Notes: a model not told the origin generated them from the sequence alone. A stretch of 64,000 nucleotides of DNA from Prochlorococcus sp. AG-347-E03 (GCA_003279115.1 QCBG01000005.1:30284-94283), one strand, 5' to 3'. Positions 45,906 to 56,018 are shown, counted from the first letter of the stretch. Translations and numbers: made by a program.

Positions 45906-47561
45906 ATGTCACAAAAATCTTTAGGTAATAGTGAAATCGACCTTCAAGCAATATTTCAACTTATTTCAAAAAACAGAAAAATATTTTTTATATTGTCTTT
46001 TTTTTGTTTTTTTCTGGGATGTATACATTTATATCTTAAAGAAACAATTTGGCAAGGAGAGTTTCAGATAATTATTTCAAAGCAAAAAAAGAAGTCAGCG
46101 ATAGAATCAATAGCTGGAAATGCAGCTAGTCTTGGTTTAGGTAATCTTGTTAATATTGGGCAAAGTTCAACATTAAAAACAGAAGTAGAAATACTTAAAA
46201 GCCCTTCTGTACTTCTTCCTATTTTTAAATATGTAAAACAGAATAAAAAGGAACTTTCTCAAGTTGACGAAAAATGGAAATATTCTACATGGTTGAAAAG
46301 TTTAAAAGTTGAACTAGAGCCAGGTACATCAGTTTTGAATTTAAAATATAAAGATAGCGAAAAAGATTTAATAATCCCTGTATTAAATAAAATTTCTAAG
46401 GCTTATCAAAAATATTCTGACAAAGACAGAATTAAGAGTTTAAATAACGGGATAAATTATTTAACTAAACAAGTTGATTTATACAAAAATAAAAGCAAGG
46501 ATTCATTGAGATCTCTAACAATATTTGCGAGGAATAATGATTTAGGATTGAATATATATGAAAATGGAATTTCTGCTAGTGAGATTGAACTCGAAACTAA
46601 CAGAGTAGAGGCAGCCAATAAAATCCGAGAAATAAATTTCTTATTAGATAGTCTTGAAAAAATTGAAGATAATGATGTTGACTCAATCATCGAATTCGCA
46701 AATTCTCTTAATTCCTTTAAAAATAGAGAATCACTTATCAGAGTTTTAAATATTGATTATAAAATGGCTCAATATAAATCTAATTTCATAAAGGAAAATA
46801 ATCTTTTTGAAAACCTAAAAAAAGAAAAGTTCTTGCTAGCACAAAGTATAAAAAAACAGATAAAAAACAATTTAAATGCAAATTTAATTAGATCAAATTC
46901 TATCATTACATCTTCTAATAGAGATCAGGAAACGATTGTAGCCTATCGAGAAGCAGTAAGCGAAGCGATTAGAAATTCAAAATTACTTCAAAAACTTGAG
47001 GAGCAAAAGGAGTTGCTATTAATAGAGAGAGCTAAAAAAGAAGAACCATGGGAATTAATAACAGATCCAACTTTAATAGATGAACCTGTTGATAAATTTA
47101 TTTTTTTAACTTTAATTGGATTCAGTATAGGTGGAATTATATTAAGCACTTTCGTTATTTTAACATTAGAAAAAATAAGAGATATTCTTTATTCAGAACA
47201 AGAATTATCAGAACTTTTAAATCTTAAAATAATTGCTAATTTTTCAAATTTCACATCAGAAAAATGGAACGATTTAATTGAGATTATTGCTAAAAATCTT
47301 TCAAAGGAAATCAAAGGCAAAAAATTAGAATTTATTAGTTTTGGAGAACTGGAAGAAGCCAAATTAAATTTCTTTAATAAAACTTTTAAAAAGTACTTCA
47401 AAAATGAATACTCAATTTCGAGAAATTTATATTTCGAGGATTCTTCAATCAATAGAATATTAATTATTAGATTAGGCAATAATAATCGAAATGACTTAGA
47501 TCTATTAAAAAAGAAATTAGAATTACAAAAAGTGTCTATTTTGGGTATTATTCTAGTTTAA
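45906..47561 (+). CDS. Wzz/Wzc-type polysaccharide co-polymerase with degenerate kinase-like tail
   Basis: A 551-residue inner-membrane protein controlling polysaccharide chain length or export. It has an N-terminal helix (about residues 29-48), a long periplasmic alpha/beta and coiled-coil region, and a second helix (about 399-421) preceded by the proline motif ITDPTLIDEP. The C-terminal 130 residues (RDILYSEQELSELLNLKIIA to VSILGIILV) look like a BY-kinase domain in outline, but Walker A, Walker A' and the Tyr tail are absent. It is followed 35 bases later by the Wza-like exporter. Confidence 0.88.
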   Translation: MSQKSLGNSEIDLQAIFQLISKNRKIFFILSFFCFFLGCIHLYLKETIWQGEFQIIISKQKKKSAIESIAGNAASLGLGNLVNIGQSSTLKTEVEILKSPSVLLPIFKYVKQNKKELSQVDEKWKYSTWLKSLKVELEPGTSVLNLKYKDSEKDLIIPVLNKISKAYQKYSDKDRIKSLNNGINYLTKQVDLYKNKSKDSLRSLTIFARNNDLGLNIYENGISASEIELETNRVEAANKIREINFLLDSLEKIEDNDVDSIIEFANSLNSFKNRESLIRVLNIDYKMAQYKSNFIKENNLFENLKKEKFLLAQSIKKQIKNNLNANLIRSNSIITSSNRDQETIVAYREAVSEAIRNSKLLQKLEEQKELLLIERAKKEEPWELITDPTLIDEPVDKFIFLTLIGFSIGGIILSTFVILTLEKIRDILYSEQELSELLNLKIIANFSNFTSEKWNDLIEIIAKNLSKEIKGKKLEFISFGELEEAKLNFFNKTFKKYFKNEYSISRNLYFEDSSINRILIIRLGNNNRNDLDLLKKKLELQKVSILGIILV

Positions 47562-47596
47562 TATGCAAATTAAAAACTTAAAATTTTATAAGTGAT

Positions 47597-48859
47597 ATGT
47601 TTTTTAAGGTATTAAATTTAATAAGACTAACGAAAAGAGATAATTTATTTTTGAAGTTATTTTTTATATTAATTTTATCCCTGGGTAATTTAAATATTTC
47701 CATGAAATCAGAAGTAGTCAATAATTCTAATAATTTATCAACTGATTATTTCAAATTTAATCAAGATGAGGATTACATTTTAGGAGAAGGAGATCAAATC
47801 TTTGTAAAGCTAACTGATGATATTCCAGAATATTCAAATCGTTATTCTATTGATGTTAATGGCACAATACTTCTACCTTTGATTAAAAGAATTTATATTG
47901 CAGGACTTACATTAAGCGAATTAACAAAACTTTTAAATGAAAAATATAAAGAATATATTTTTTATCCTGATATTGAAATTTCAGTTACTAGTTATCGACC
48001 AATTAATGTCTACATTAAAGGAGAAGTTAGTATGCCTGGATTATACAGATTGCAAGGAGCTTATTATCCTAATAACGTAGTCACAAATCAAGAAGAAAGA
48101 CTAGATTTAAATTTAGAACAAACAGAAAAAGGTATGCTTGATACAGGTATGCTTGATAAATTGGAACAAGAAAGATTACAACAACTTAATAACTTTAAAT
48201 ATAATTCTAAATTTTCCAATGGTTTAGGATTTGGAGCCACAAATCAAGTGAGCTATTTCACTACACTTTTTGATGCCATAAGAGAAGCAGGGGGAATCAC
48301 CAATTATTCTGACCTATCCAACATTGAAGTTAAGAGAATTAATAATATTTCTAATGGAGGAGGTTACAAAAAAACAGAATTAGATTTTTTAGATCTTATA
48401 AGTAATGGAAATGAGAATCAAAATATCAGATTGAAAGATGGTGATGTTGTTACTGTTAAAAGAAGCAATAATCCTCTTAATGAACAAATTAGTAAAGCAA
48501 TCAAAACAAACCTACAGCCAAAAGATATTCGAATCATATTAGCAGGAAGAATAAAAAATCCAGGCCCATTTGTAGTCCCTAAAACAGCAACATTAAATGA
48601 TGCGATTATAGCTTCAGGGGGCCTCAAAGCAATAAGAGGTAAGGTAATTTTCCTAAGATACAACAATGATGGAACAATCGATAGAAGAAAATTTGCATAT
48701 AGATCCAAAAGTGAAAGAGGATCATACAAAAACCCTTTTTTGAATAACGGCGATATTATTTCCATTGATGAAAATCCAATTAGTATTACAAATCAAATAT
48801 TAAATGATATAACAAGGCCAATGCTTGGTATTTTTGCAACATACGAAATCTTTAATTAA
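47597..48859 (+). CDS. Wza-like polysaccharide export protein (SLBB)
   Basis: A 420-residue envelope protein. A hydrophobic signal segment (LFLKLFFILILSLGNLNIS) is followed by the export domain EDYILGEGDQIFVKLTDD, then VNGTILLPLIKRIYIAGLTLSE and ISVTSYRPINVYIKGEVSMPG; two later SLBB repeats are seen (IKDGDVVTVKR-like and ILAGRIKNPGPFVVPKTATL). No lipobox Cys is visible. It would form the outer-membrane channel partnered with the preceding Wzz. A small in-frame 15-base duplication encodes GMLDTGMLD at 48131-48158. Confidence 0.9.
   Translation: MFFKVLNLIRLTKRDNLFLKLFFILILSLGNLNISMKSEVVNNSNNLSTDYFKFNQDEDYILGEGDQIFVKLTDDIPEYSNRYSIDVNGTILLPLIKRIYIAGLTLSELTKLLNEKYKEYIFYPDIEISVTSYRPINVYIKGEVSMPGLYRLQGAYYPNNVVTNQEERLDLNLEQTEKGMLDTGMLDKLEQERLQQLNNFKYNSKFSNGLGFGATNQVSYFTTLFDAIREAGGITNYSDLSNIEVKRINNISNGGGYKKTELDFLDLISNGNENQNIRLKDGDVVTVKRSNNPLNEQISKAIKTNLQPKDIRIILAGRIKNPGPFVVPKTATLNDAIIASGGLKAIRGKVIFLRYNNDGTIDRRKFAYRSKSERGSYKNPFLNNGDIISIDENPISITNQILNDITRPMLGIFATYEIFN
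48131..48158 (+). repeat. short in-frame tandem duplication in the Wza-like gene
   Basis: GGTATGCTTGATA occurs at 48131-48143 and again at 48146-48158 (period 15), adding five residues in a Glu/Leu-rich linker. Probably a slippage event; the reading frame is kept. Confidence 0.8.
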
Positions 48860-49032
48860 TAGTACTTTGATCAAAATGAGAAAAAAAGGATAAATATGAT
48901 CATTTTTAGTTTTAAAAAATATTTTTAAATTTAAAACATTTCATTATTAATTAATATATTCAAGTATCGATTTAATACCATTGAATATGGTTCTGATAAA
49001 TTAAAATTATAGATTAAATATTGTTTATATAA

Positions 49033-49920
49033 ATGCATTTCCCAAACAGAAGAAAGGGTTTAATACTTGCAGGAGGTAAGGGTTCTAGATTAAGACCTAT
49101 TACAAATGCAATAAGCAAACAATTACTTCCTGTTTACGATAAACCTATGATTTACTATCCCTTAACAACACTAATGTTATCAGGGATTAAAGAATATCTG
49201 ATTATTTCAACACCAGAAGATAAAATTATTTTTCAAAAACTGCTTGGTAACGGGAAAAAATGGGGTCTAGAAATAAATTACGCAGTCCAAGATGAGCCAA
49301 GAGGATTAGCAGAGGCTTTTTTAATAGCAGAGGATTTTTTAGAGGGAAATTCTACAGTTTTAATATTAGGGGACAATCTTTTTCATGGTTATGGTCTTTC
49401 AAACTTACTACAAGAAAGCAGTTTAGATAATTCACAATCAACGATTTTTTTATATCAAGTAAAGGATCCTGAAAGATATGGTGTAGCTGAATTTGATGAA
49501 AATGGTAAAGTTTTAAAAATTGAAGAGAAACCCAGCAAGCCAAAAAGTAATTATGCTGTGACTGGCATTTATTTTTTTAGTAATGATGTTGTCAAAAAAT
49601 CTAAACTATTATCTCCATCTAAAAGGGGAGAATTGGAAATTTCAGATCTTAATAATCTTTATTTAAAGGAAAAAAGATTGAATGCAAAAATCATGAATAG
49701 AGGAATGACTTGGCTTGATACAGGTACCTTTGACTCTCTCCATAAAGCGTCTTCTTATATTCAAACAATAGAGGCTAGACAAGGTTTAAAAATTGGATGC
49801 CCTGAGGAAGTAGCTTGGAGAATGGGATTTATAGACAATGAATCTTTAAAAAAATTAGCTCAACCACTAACAAATAGTGGTTATGGAGAATATCTTATTA
49901 ATTTATTAGAAGAGAGTTAA
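49033..49920 (+). CDS. rmlA: glucose-1-phosphate thymidylyltransferase
   Basis: A 295-residue enzyme making dTDP-glucose, first step of dTDP-L-rhamnose synthesis. The nucleotide loop LILAGGKGSRLRPITNAISKQ (shown in part) near residue 10, then LLPVYDKPMIYYPLTTLMLSGI, ILGDNLFHGYGL and WLDTGTFDSL are diagnostic. Length is normal. It opens the rmlA-C-D-B run, and the next gene starts one base after its stop. Confidence 0.97.
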   Translation: MHFPNRRKGLILAGGKGSRLRPITNAISKQLLPVYDKPMIYYPLTTLMLSGIKEYLIISTPEDKIIFQKLLGNGKKWGLEINYAVQDEPRGLAEAFLIAEDFLEGNSTVLILGDNLFHGYGLSNLLQESSLDNSQSTIFLYQVKDPERYGVAEFDENGKVLKIEEKPSKPKSNYAVTGIYFFSNDVVKKSKLLSPSKRGELEISDLNNLYLKEKRLNAKIMNRGMTWLDTGTFDSLHKASSYIQTIEARQGLKIGCPEEVAWRMGFIDNESLKKLAQPLTNSGYGEYLINLLEES

Positions 49921-49921
49921 A

Positions 49922-50509
49922 ATGATTGCGCAAGAACTTAAAAGTAATAAAAACAAAATCGTAAATGGTCCTCTTTTATTAATCCCACAAATATATAAGG
50001 ATCAAAGAGGGTTGTTTTTTGAGAGTTGGAATCAAGAAAAATTTAACTCGATAGTGGGTGATGATATTATCTTTTTGCAAGATAATCATTCACAATCTTT
50101 CAAAGGAGTTTTAAGAGGACTCCATTACCAAATAAACCCATATTCTCAGGGGAAACTGATACGATCTTCATTAGGAAGTATTTTTGATGTAATAGTTGAT
50201 CTAAGAGAAAATTCTTCAACATATGGCGAATGGATAGGTGTGGAATTAAATTCCACTGAACATAACCAATTATGGATACCCGCAGGATTTGCTCATGGAT
50301 TTTTAAGTATTAGTGAGATTGTCTACGTTCATTATAAAACAACTTCATATTGGGAAAGTGATTTCGAAAGATCCTTACTTTGGAATGATCAACTTCTTAA
50401 CATTAATTGGCCCCTAGAGAAAATAAATATTAGTTATCCTATTTTGTCAAAAAAAGATTCTTTAGGTATGACATTTAAATATTTAGAAGGCAAAGGAGAT
50501 ATTTTTTAA
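49922..50509 (+). CDS. rmlC: dTDP-4-dehydrorhamnose 3,5-epimerase
   Basis: A 195-residue cupin epimerase. It shows DQRGLFFESWNQEKF, FLQDNHSQSFKGVLRGLHYQ with the catalytic His, GKLIRSSLGSIFDVIVDLRE and WIPAGFAHGFLSIS with the catalytic Asp/Tyr region nearby. It is a normal-length RmlC. Its stop overlaps the first base of rmlD, showing a tightly coupled operon. Confidence 0.96.
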   Translation: MIAQELKSNKNKIVNGPLLLIPQIYKDQRGLFFESWNQEKFNSIVGDDIIFLQDNHSQSFKGVLRGLHYQINPYSQGKLIRSSLGSIFDVIVDLRENSSTYGEWIGVELNSTEHNQLWIPAGFAHGFLSISEIVYVHYKTTSYWESDFERSLLWNDQLLNINWPLEKINISYPILSKKDSLGMTFKYLEGKGDIF

Positions 50510-51417
50510 TGAAAATATTACTAACTGGATCTTCTGGACAACTTGGCAGAGCAATTAAGAAAGTATGTCCTAACTCCATTAAGCTTTTAACTCCTTCTAA
50601 AAAAGATTTAGACTTGGCAAAAGAAGATTCTTGTAGAAATATTATTAAAAATTTAAATCCTGATTTGGTATTAAATTGCGGAGCTTATACTTCTGTGGAT
50701 CAAGCAGAAGTAAATAGTGAATTAGCATTGGCAATTAATGCAAATGCTCCAAAATTCATGGCTGAAGAATTACTAAAATCTGGAGGCAGGATTTTACAAA
50801 TAAGTACAGATTTTGTATTTAATGGTGAACAAAATTATCCTTATCAAAGCAATCAAAAACAATCTGCCATTAACATTTATGGATCGTCAAAATCATTAGG
50901 TGAAAGATATATTGAAGCAATTCTAAAAAAACAAAAGCAGCTCATTATATTAAGAACAAGTTGGTTAATGGGTGGGATGGGTAATAATTTTGCCTCATCT
51001 ATTTTGAGTCTTCACTCTAAAAAAGATACTCTACAAGTTATCTCAGATCAAATAGGGTGTCCAACAAATCCCTATACGCTTGCTGAAATTTGTTTTAGAT
51101 CAATATCAAAATGGGATGACATAAACTCACCAAATTACTTTGAAAAACCTATCTTGCATTGGTGTGATGATGGATTAGCTAGTTGGTATGATATTGCTGT
51201 AGCTGTTGGAGAAATTGGAATTGAGCTTGGATTATTAAAAAAGAATGCTAAAGTTTTGCCAATAATGTCCAAAGATTATTTTTCTAAGGCAAAAAGACCA
51301 AAATACTCCCTTTTAAATTGCGTTCCTACAAGAAAAATACTAGGTCAAGAGGCTAAACACTGGAGACTATCACTTAAAAATGCCTTTAAAAAAACATTTA
51401 ATATAACTAAAGCATAG
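50509..51417 (+). CDS. rmlD: dTDP-4-dehydrorhamnose reductase
   Basis: A 302-residue NADPH-dependent SDR catalysing the last step to dTDP-L-rhamnose. Motifs include LLTGSSGQLGRAIKK (residues 4-18), NCGAYTSVDQAEVNSELALAINANA, ILQISTDFVFNGEQ and YGSSKSLGERYIE (Tyr-xxx-Lys). It starts one base before the rmlC stop ends, and rmlB follows with no gap. Confidence 0.96.
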   Translation: MKILLTGSSGQLGRAIKKVCPNSIKLLTPSKKDLDLAKEDSCRNIIKNLNPDLVLNCGAYTSVDQAEVNSELALAINANAPKFMAEELLKSGGRILQISTDFVFNGEQNYPYQSNQKQSAINIYGSSKSLGERYIEAILKKQKQLIILRTSWLMGGMGNNFASSILSLHSKKDTLQVISDQIGCPTNPYTLAEICFRSISKWDDINSPNYFEKPILHWCDDGLASWYDIAVAVGEIGIELGLLKKNAKVLPIMSKDYFSKAKRPKYSLLNCVPTRKILGQEAKHWRLSLKNAFKKTFNITKA

Positions 51418-52521
51418 ATGAGAAAAACATTTGATCTCAAAAATAAATTTGAAAGAATACTGATTACCGGTGGAGCAGGTTTTATTGGTTGTGCATTAGT
51501 AAAAAAACTAATTATGGAAACTAATGCAAAAATTTTTAATTTAGATAAATTAACTTACTCCAGTGATCTTACATTTTTAAAAGAATTTAGTGAAGAACAA
51601 GAATCACGTCATATTTTGCTAAAAATTGATTTATGTGACTCCAAATCCTTGGAAAAAGCGATTTTGGATTGTAAACCAGATTTAATTTTTAACTTAGCAG
51701 CAGAATCTCATGTAGACAGGTCTATTGATTCTCCGGATGATTTTATTTTTACGAATATAATTGGGACTTTTAACTTGCTTAAATCAGTTCTAAAGTATTT
51801 TAGAAATTTAGATTCTGAAAAAAAAGAAATTTTTAAACTAATTCATATTAGTACAGATGAAGTTTTTGGATCTTTGGATAAAGATCCAAATATCAGTTTT
51901 GATGAAGATTCTGCATATGATCCTAATAGTCCATACTCTGCATCCAAAGCTTCTAGTGATCATTTAGTAAAGGCATGGGGCAACACATACAAATTACCTG
52001 TGATAGTTACTAACTGCAGCAATAATTATGGTCCATGGCAGTTCCCAGAAAAATTAATACCTCTAACAATTACTAATGCCTTAAATAATAAAAATATTCC
52101 AATCTTTGGGAATGGGGAAAATATCAGAGACTGGCTTTATGTCGAGGATCATATCAATGCCCTACTTTTGGTTTCTGAAAAAGGGATGATTGGTAAAACT
52201 TATTGTATTGGAGCTAGAGAGGAAAAAACAAATAAGGAAATTGTCGAAAATATATGTGAGATACTTGATAATTTGGTTCCAAAGAACTGCTCTTATAAAA
52301 ATTTAATAAAATTTGTTAAAGACAGGCCAGGGCATGACTTTAGGTATTCAATAAATCCAAGTCTGATAAGAAAAGAGCTTGGTTGGGAAGTTAAACATTC
52401 CTTTAAAAAGTCATTAGAGAGCACAATTATTTGGTATTTGAAAAATCAAGAATGGTGTAAAAAGACTTTAAAAAAATCTGGTTATAATGGAGAAAGGTTA
52501 GGATTAATAGATTTAAAATAA
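51418..52521 (+). CDS. rmlB: dTDP-glucose 4,6-dehydratase
   Basis: A 367-residue SDR. The NAD motif TGGAGFIGCALVKKLI is near residues 17-32, followed by NLAAESHVDRSIDSPDDFIF, ISTDEVFGSLDKD (catalytic Asp-Glu) and YSASKASSDHLVKAWGNTYK (Tyr-xxx-Lys). DRPGHDFRYSINPSLIRKEL near the C-terminus is typical. It completes the dTDP-L-rhamnose set; gene order A-C-D-B. Confidence 0.96.
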   Translation: MRKTFDLKNKFERILITGGAGFIGCALVKKLIMETNAKIFNLDKLTYSSDLTFLKEFSEEQESRHILLKIDLCDSKSLEKAILDCKPDLIFNLAAESHVDRSIDSPDDFIFTNIIGTFNLLKSVLKYFRNLDSEKKEIFKLIHISTDEVFGSLDKDPNISFDEDSAYDPNSPYSASKASSDHLVKAWGNTYKLPVIVTNCSNNYGPWQFPEKLIPLTITNALNNKNIPIFGNGENIRDWLYVEDHINALLLVSEKGMIGKTYCIGAREEKTNKEIVENICEILDNLVPKNCSYKNLIKFVKDRPGHDFRYSINPSLIRKELGWEVKHSFKKSLESTIIWYLKNQEWCKKTLKKSGYNGERLGLIDLK

Positions 52522-52545
52522 TACTTATAGTTTATTAGGGTTGAT

Positions 52546-53541
52546 ATGTCTTTAATTAATTTAGAAGATAAAATTTTTATTGCTGGTCATAAAGGTATGG
52601 CTGGTAAATCCATTCTAAAAGCATTAAGAGAAAAAGGTTACAGAAACTTTGTATTAGCAAATAGAGAAGATTTAGATTTGCTTAACCCTATTCAAGTAAT
52701 GGATTGGTTTAATCAAAATAAGCCTAATGTCGTAGTCCTTGCAGCCGCAAAAGTTGGAGGAATTTTAGCAAACAATTCGTACCCCTATGATTTTTTACTT
52801 GAAAATCTTAAAATTAATACTAACGTTATTGAATCATCTTTCAAAAATAAAACGAAACGACTTTTATTTTTAGGAAGTAGCTGTATTTATCCGAAGTTCG
52901 CAGATCAACCAATAAAGGAGGAGTCTCTTCTAAAAGGATCATTAGAGCCAACTAATGATTGCTATGCAATTGCAAAAATTACTGGAATCAAATTATGTAA
53001 TGCTCTAAGAAAACAATATAATTTTGACGCAATTAGTCTTATGCCAACAAATCTTTATGGGCCAGGTGACAATTATCATGCAAATAACAGTCATGTCATT
53101 CCAGGACTTATTAACAAATTTCATTATGCAAAACAAAACAACATAGATTTCGTTGATTGCTGGGGCACTGGTAATCCTATGAGAGAGTTTCTTCACGTGA
53201 ATGATCTTGGATCTGCATGTGTCTTTGCACTAGAGAATTGGGATCCAAATGCAAAAAATGCCCCTATAGATAAGAATAATAATCCTCTTCAAATTTTAAA
53301 CGTAGGCACGGGCAAAGATATTTCGATTAAAAGGTTAGCAGAAATAATTTCGGAGATAATAGGCTATAAAGGTCAAATAAATTGGGACCATGATAAACCT
53401 GATGGGACACTTAAAAAATTATTGAATGTTGAAAAAATCAATAATTTAGGTTGGCATTCATCAATCCCCTTAATTGATGGATTAAAAGATACATATGAAT
53501 GTTTCCTCAGAGAATTAAGTTTAGGAGAAGCAAGAATTTAA
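52546..53541 (+). CDS. fcl: GDP-L-fucose synthase
   Basis: A 331-residue bifunctional epimerase-reductase. It shows IAGHKGMAGKSILKAL (residues 12-27), LAAAKVGGILANNSYPYDFL, FLGSSCIYPKFADQPIKEES and CYAIAKITGIKLCNAL (Tyr-xxx-Lys), plus MPTNLYGPGDNYHANNSHVI. It converts GDP-4-keto-6-deoxymannose to GDP-fucose. Its upstream partner Gmd is not in the window, although manC is. Confidence 0.95.
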   Translation: MSLINLEDKIFIAGHKGMAGKSILKALREKGYRNFVLANREDLDLLNPIQVMDWFNQNKPNVVVLAAAKVGGILANNSYPYDFLLENLKINTNVIESSFKNKTKRLLFLGSSCIYPKFADQPIKEESLLKGSLEPTNDCYAIAKITGIKLCNALRKQYNFDAISLMPTNLYGPGDNYHANNSHVIPGLINKFHYAKQNNIDFVDCWGTGNPMREFLHVNDLGSACVFALENWDPNAKNAPIDKNNNPLQILNVGTGKDISIKRLAEIISEIIGYKGQINWDHDKPDGTLKKLLNVEKINNLGWHSSIPLIDGLKDTYECFLRELSLGEARI

Positions 53542-53594
53542 TTTCTATTACTTAAATTATGTTATTTTTTTAATTAGAGAGGTAATTTAACTTA

Positions 53595-54581
53595 ATGAAT
53601 AAATTATCAGATTGTTTGTATCAAGAATCCAATGCCATTAGAAAGGCCTCTGAAAAACTTGATGCTTTAGAAGTAGATAAAGCCCTTAATATCCTCGAAA
53701 ATTGTTCAAAGAAAAAAAATAAAGTTGTAATTTCAGGCGTGGGGAAGAGTGGTATTGTAGCTCGAAAAATAGCAGCCACTTTTTCATCATTAGGTTTAAT
53801 GTCACTATATTTAAATCCTCTAGATGCTTTGCACGGTGACTTAGGGATTGTAGATTCTGATGATGTATGTCTTCTTCTATCAAATAGCGGCGAGACTCAA
53901 GAATTACTTGAAGTTATACCACATCTAAAACGAAGAGGTACAAAATGTATATCAATGGTTGGGAGGATAAATTCAACTCTTGCAAAGCAAAGTGACATTG
54001 TCCTAGATTCCAGTGTTGATAAAGAAGTTTGTCCACTTAATTTAGCACCTACCGCTAGTACCGCCGTAGCAATGGCAATTGGTGATTCTTTAGCAGCAGT
54101 TCTAACAGAAAGAATTGGGATATCTAGTTCAGATTTCGCTATTAATCATCCAGCTGGACAATTAGGGAAACAATTGACTCTAAAAGTTGAGAATTTAATG
54201 ATACATAGAAAAAATATTCATATTATTAATACTGAAAGTTCCCTTAAAGAAATCATTTTTCATTTAACTAATGATGCAATAGGAACTTGTTTAATTGAGA
54301 ATCCAGGCGTCAAAAATCAACTTTTTGGAATAATAACTGATGGGGATCTAAGAAGAGCTCTTGAAGCAAATGATTCAAAAAATTGGGAGACTTTATCAGC
54401 AAAAGATATAATGACTACTGATCCTATTTCTATTGGGAAAAATGTGTTAGTTGTTGATGCCCTAGAAAAGATGGAGCTTAATCGACGTAAACCAGTTTCA
54501 ATATTGCCAGTGGTAGATAAAGATAATGAAATCTTGGGTCTCTTAAGATTACATGATCTAGTTAAATCAGGATTAGCATGA
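53595..54581 (+). CDS. kdsD: arabinose-5-phosphate isomerase
   Basis: A 328-residue SIS + CBS-pair enzyme converting ribulose-5-phosphate to arabinose-5-phosphate for KDO. The SIS domain (about residues 30-180) has KVVISGVGKSGIVARKIAATFSSLG (shown in part) and LHGDLGIVDSDDVCLLLSNSGET; NHPAGQLGKQLTLKV leads into two CBS domains (about 205-328). A GAGAGGT ribosome site is upstream. It overlaps kdsC by four bases. Confidence 0.95.
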   Translation: MNKLSDCLYQESNAIRKASEKLDALEVDKALNILENCSKKKNKVVISGVGKSGIVARKIAATFSSLGLMSLYLNPLDALHGDLGIVDSDDVCLLLSNSGETQELLEVIPHLKRRGTKCISMVGRINSTLAKQSDIVLDSSVDKEVCPLNLAPTASTAVAMAIGDSLAAVLTERIGISSSDFAINHPAGQLGKQLTLKVENLMIHRKNIHIINTESSLKEIIFHLTNDAIGTCLIENPGVKNQLFGIITDGDLRRALEANDSKNWETLSAKDIMTTDPISIGKNVLVVDALEKMELNRRKPVSILPVVDKDNEILGLLRLHDLVKSGLA

Positions 54582-55135
54582 AAATAATTAGAGAAATAAA
54601 TTGGAAACTTAATAAAAGCAAATTAAGTAAAATTAAACTTTTGATTATGGATGTAGACGGTGTTCTTACAAATAGTCAACTGATATATGATTCAGAAGGG
54701 AAAATTCAAAAGGTTTTTAACGTAAAAGATGGGTTAGGTCTAAAACTCTTGCAAAGAAATGGCATAAAGTTAGCTTTCTTAAGTGGTGGTTCAAGTGGAG
54801 CAACTAATGCAAGAGCAAATGATTTAGGAATAGATTCATGCCTTACGGATATAAAAGATAAATCAAAAGCAATTTTAGATCTCCAAAAAAAATTTAAAAT
54901 AAACAAATCAGAAACTGCCTATATTGGCGATGACTTAAACGATGTTGTTGTATTCCCCCATGTTAGTCTTCTAATAGCTCCAAGAGATGCAGAAAAGACA
55001 TTGATCAATAAATCTCAATTAACTTTAAACAACAAAGGTGGTAATGGTGCAATTAGAGAATTTGCAGAAAGATTTCTTAAATTAAATTCAAAATGGAGGG
55101 AATATTGTGAATTTGGTTGGAAAGACAATAATTAA
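54578..55135 (+). CDS. kdsC: 3-deoxy-D-manno-octulosonate 8-phosphate phosphatase
   Basis: A 185-residue HAD phosphatase. The nucleophile motif is DVDGVLTN (Asp25 and Asp27), then FLSGGSSGATNARANDLGI, and the Mg motif GDDLNDVVVFPHVSL. Length and the DSEGKIQKVFNVKDGLGLKLL segment are typical of KdsC. It overlaps kdsD (ATGA) and precedes kdsA by 32 bases. Confidence 0.94.
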   Translation: MKIIREINWKLNKSKLSKIKLLIMDVDGVLTNSQLIYDSEGKIQKVFNVKDGLGLKLLQRNGIKLAFLSGGSSGATNARANDLGIDSCLTDIKDKSKAILDLQKKFKINKSETAYIGDDLNDVVVFPHVSLLIAPRDAEKTLINKSQLTLNNKGGNGAIREFAERFLKLNSKWREYCEFGWKDNN

Positions 55136-55167
55136 AAATGTTAGTCTAAATATAATTAAATCTTCAA

Positions 55168-56010
55168 ATGCTTTACAGTAATATTGAAAATAAATTTATT
55201 TTAATAGCAGGACCTTGCGTTATAGAAAGCAAAGATCTTGTATTTGAGATTGCTGAAAAATTAAAAACAATATCAGAAAAACTTGGAATTAGATACATAT
55301 TTAAATCAAGTTTTGATAAGGCCAACAGAAGTTCGATTAATTCCTTTAGAGGTCCTGGTTTATCTGAAGGACTACAAATACTATCAGATTTAAAGAAGGA
55401 ATTTAATTTAGAAGTTCTAACTGATATTCATGAGTCATATCAGGCAAAAGAAGTTGCCAAGGTAGTAGATGTAATACAAATCCCTGCATTTTTATGCAGA
55501 CAGACAGATTTATTGCTGAGTACGGCAGAAGTCATAAAAGATACAAACAAAATAATTAATGTCAAAAAGGGACAATTTTTAGCGCCTTGGGATATGGAAC
55601 AAGTTGTTAAGAAGTTAATTGAGGCAGGACTTAAAATTTCTGATCAAAGAATCTGGTTAACTGAACGTGGCAGTAGTTTTGGTTATAATACATTAGTTGT
55701 TGATTTCCGAAGTATTCCTAAACTAAAATCTTTTGGGTGCCCTGTTATTTTTGATGCAACACATTCAGTTCAACAACCAGGAGGGAAAGGGAATACAAGC
55801 GGAGGGCAAAGAGAATTCGTCTCTACCTTATCAAGAGCAGCAATGGCAGTAGGGGTAGACGGTTTATTTATAGAAGTTCATCCTTCACCAAATGAAGCGT
55901 TAAGTGATGGGCCTAATATGGTACCTATTTCAAAAGTTGAAGCATTATTAGAAAACTTACTTGAAATCAAAAAAGCCAAAGGTATCAACCCGCCAGAATC
56001 CAGTATCTAA
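55168..56010 (+). CDS. kdsA: KDO-8-phosphate synthase
   Basis: A 280-residue TIM-barrel enzyme joining arabinose-5-phosphate and phosphoenolpyruvate. It shows [20 protein letters not shown] (residues 11-30), [49 protein letters not shown] and [18 protein letters not shown]. It completes kdsD-C-A; kdsB and KDO transferase are not seen here. Confidence 0.96.
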   Translation: MLYSNIENKFILIAGPCVIESKDLVFEIAEKLKTISEKLGIRYIFKSSFDKANRSSINSFRGPGLSEGLQILSDLKKEFNLEVLTDIHESYQAKEVAKVVDVIQIPAFLCRQTDLLLSTAEVIKDTNKIINVKKGQFLAPWDMEQVVKKLIEAGLKISDQRIWLTERGSSFGYNTLVVDFRSIPKLKSFGCPVIFDATHSVQQPGGKGNTSGGQREFVSTLSRAAMAVGVDGLFIEVHPSPNEALSDGPNMVPISKVEALLENLLEIKKAKGINPPESSI

Positions 56011-56018
56011 TATTAATA

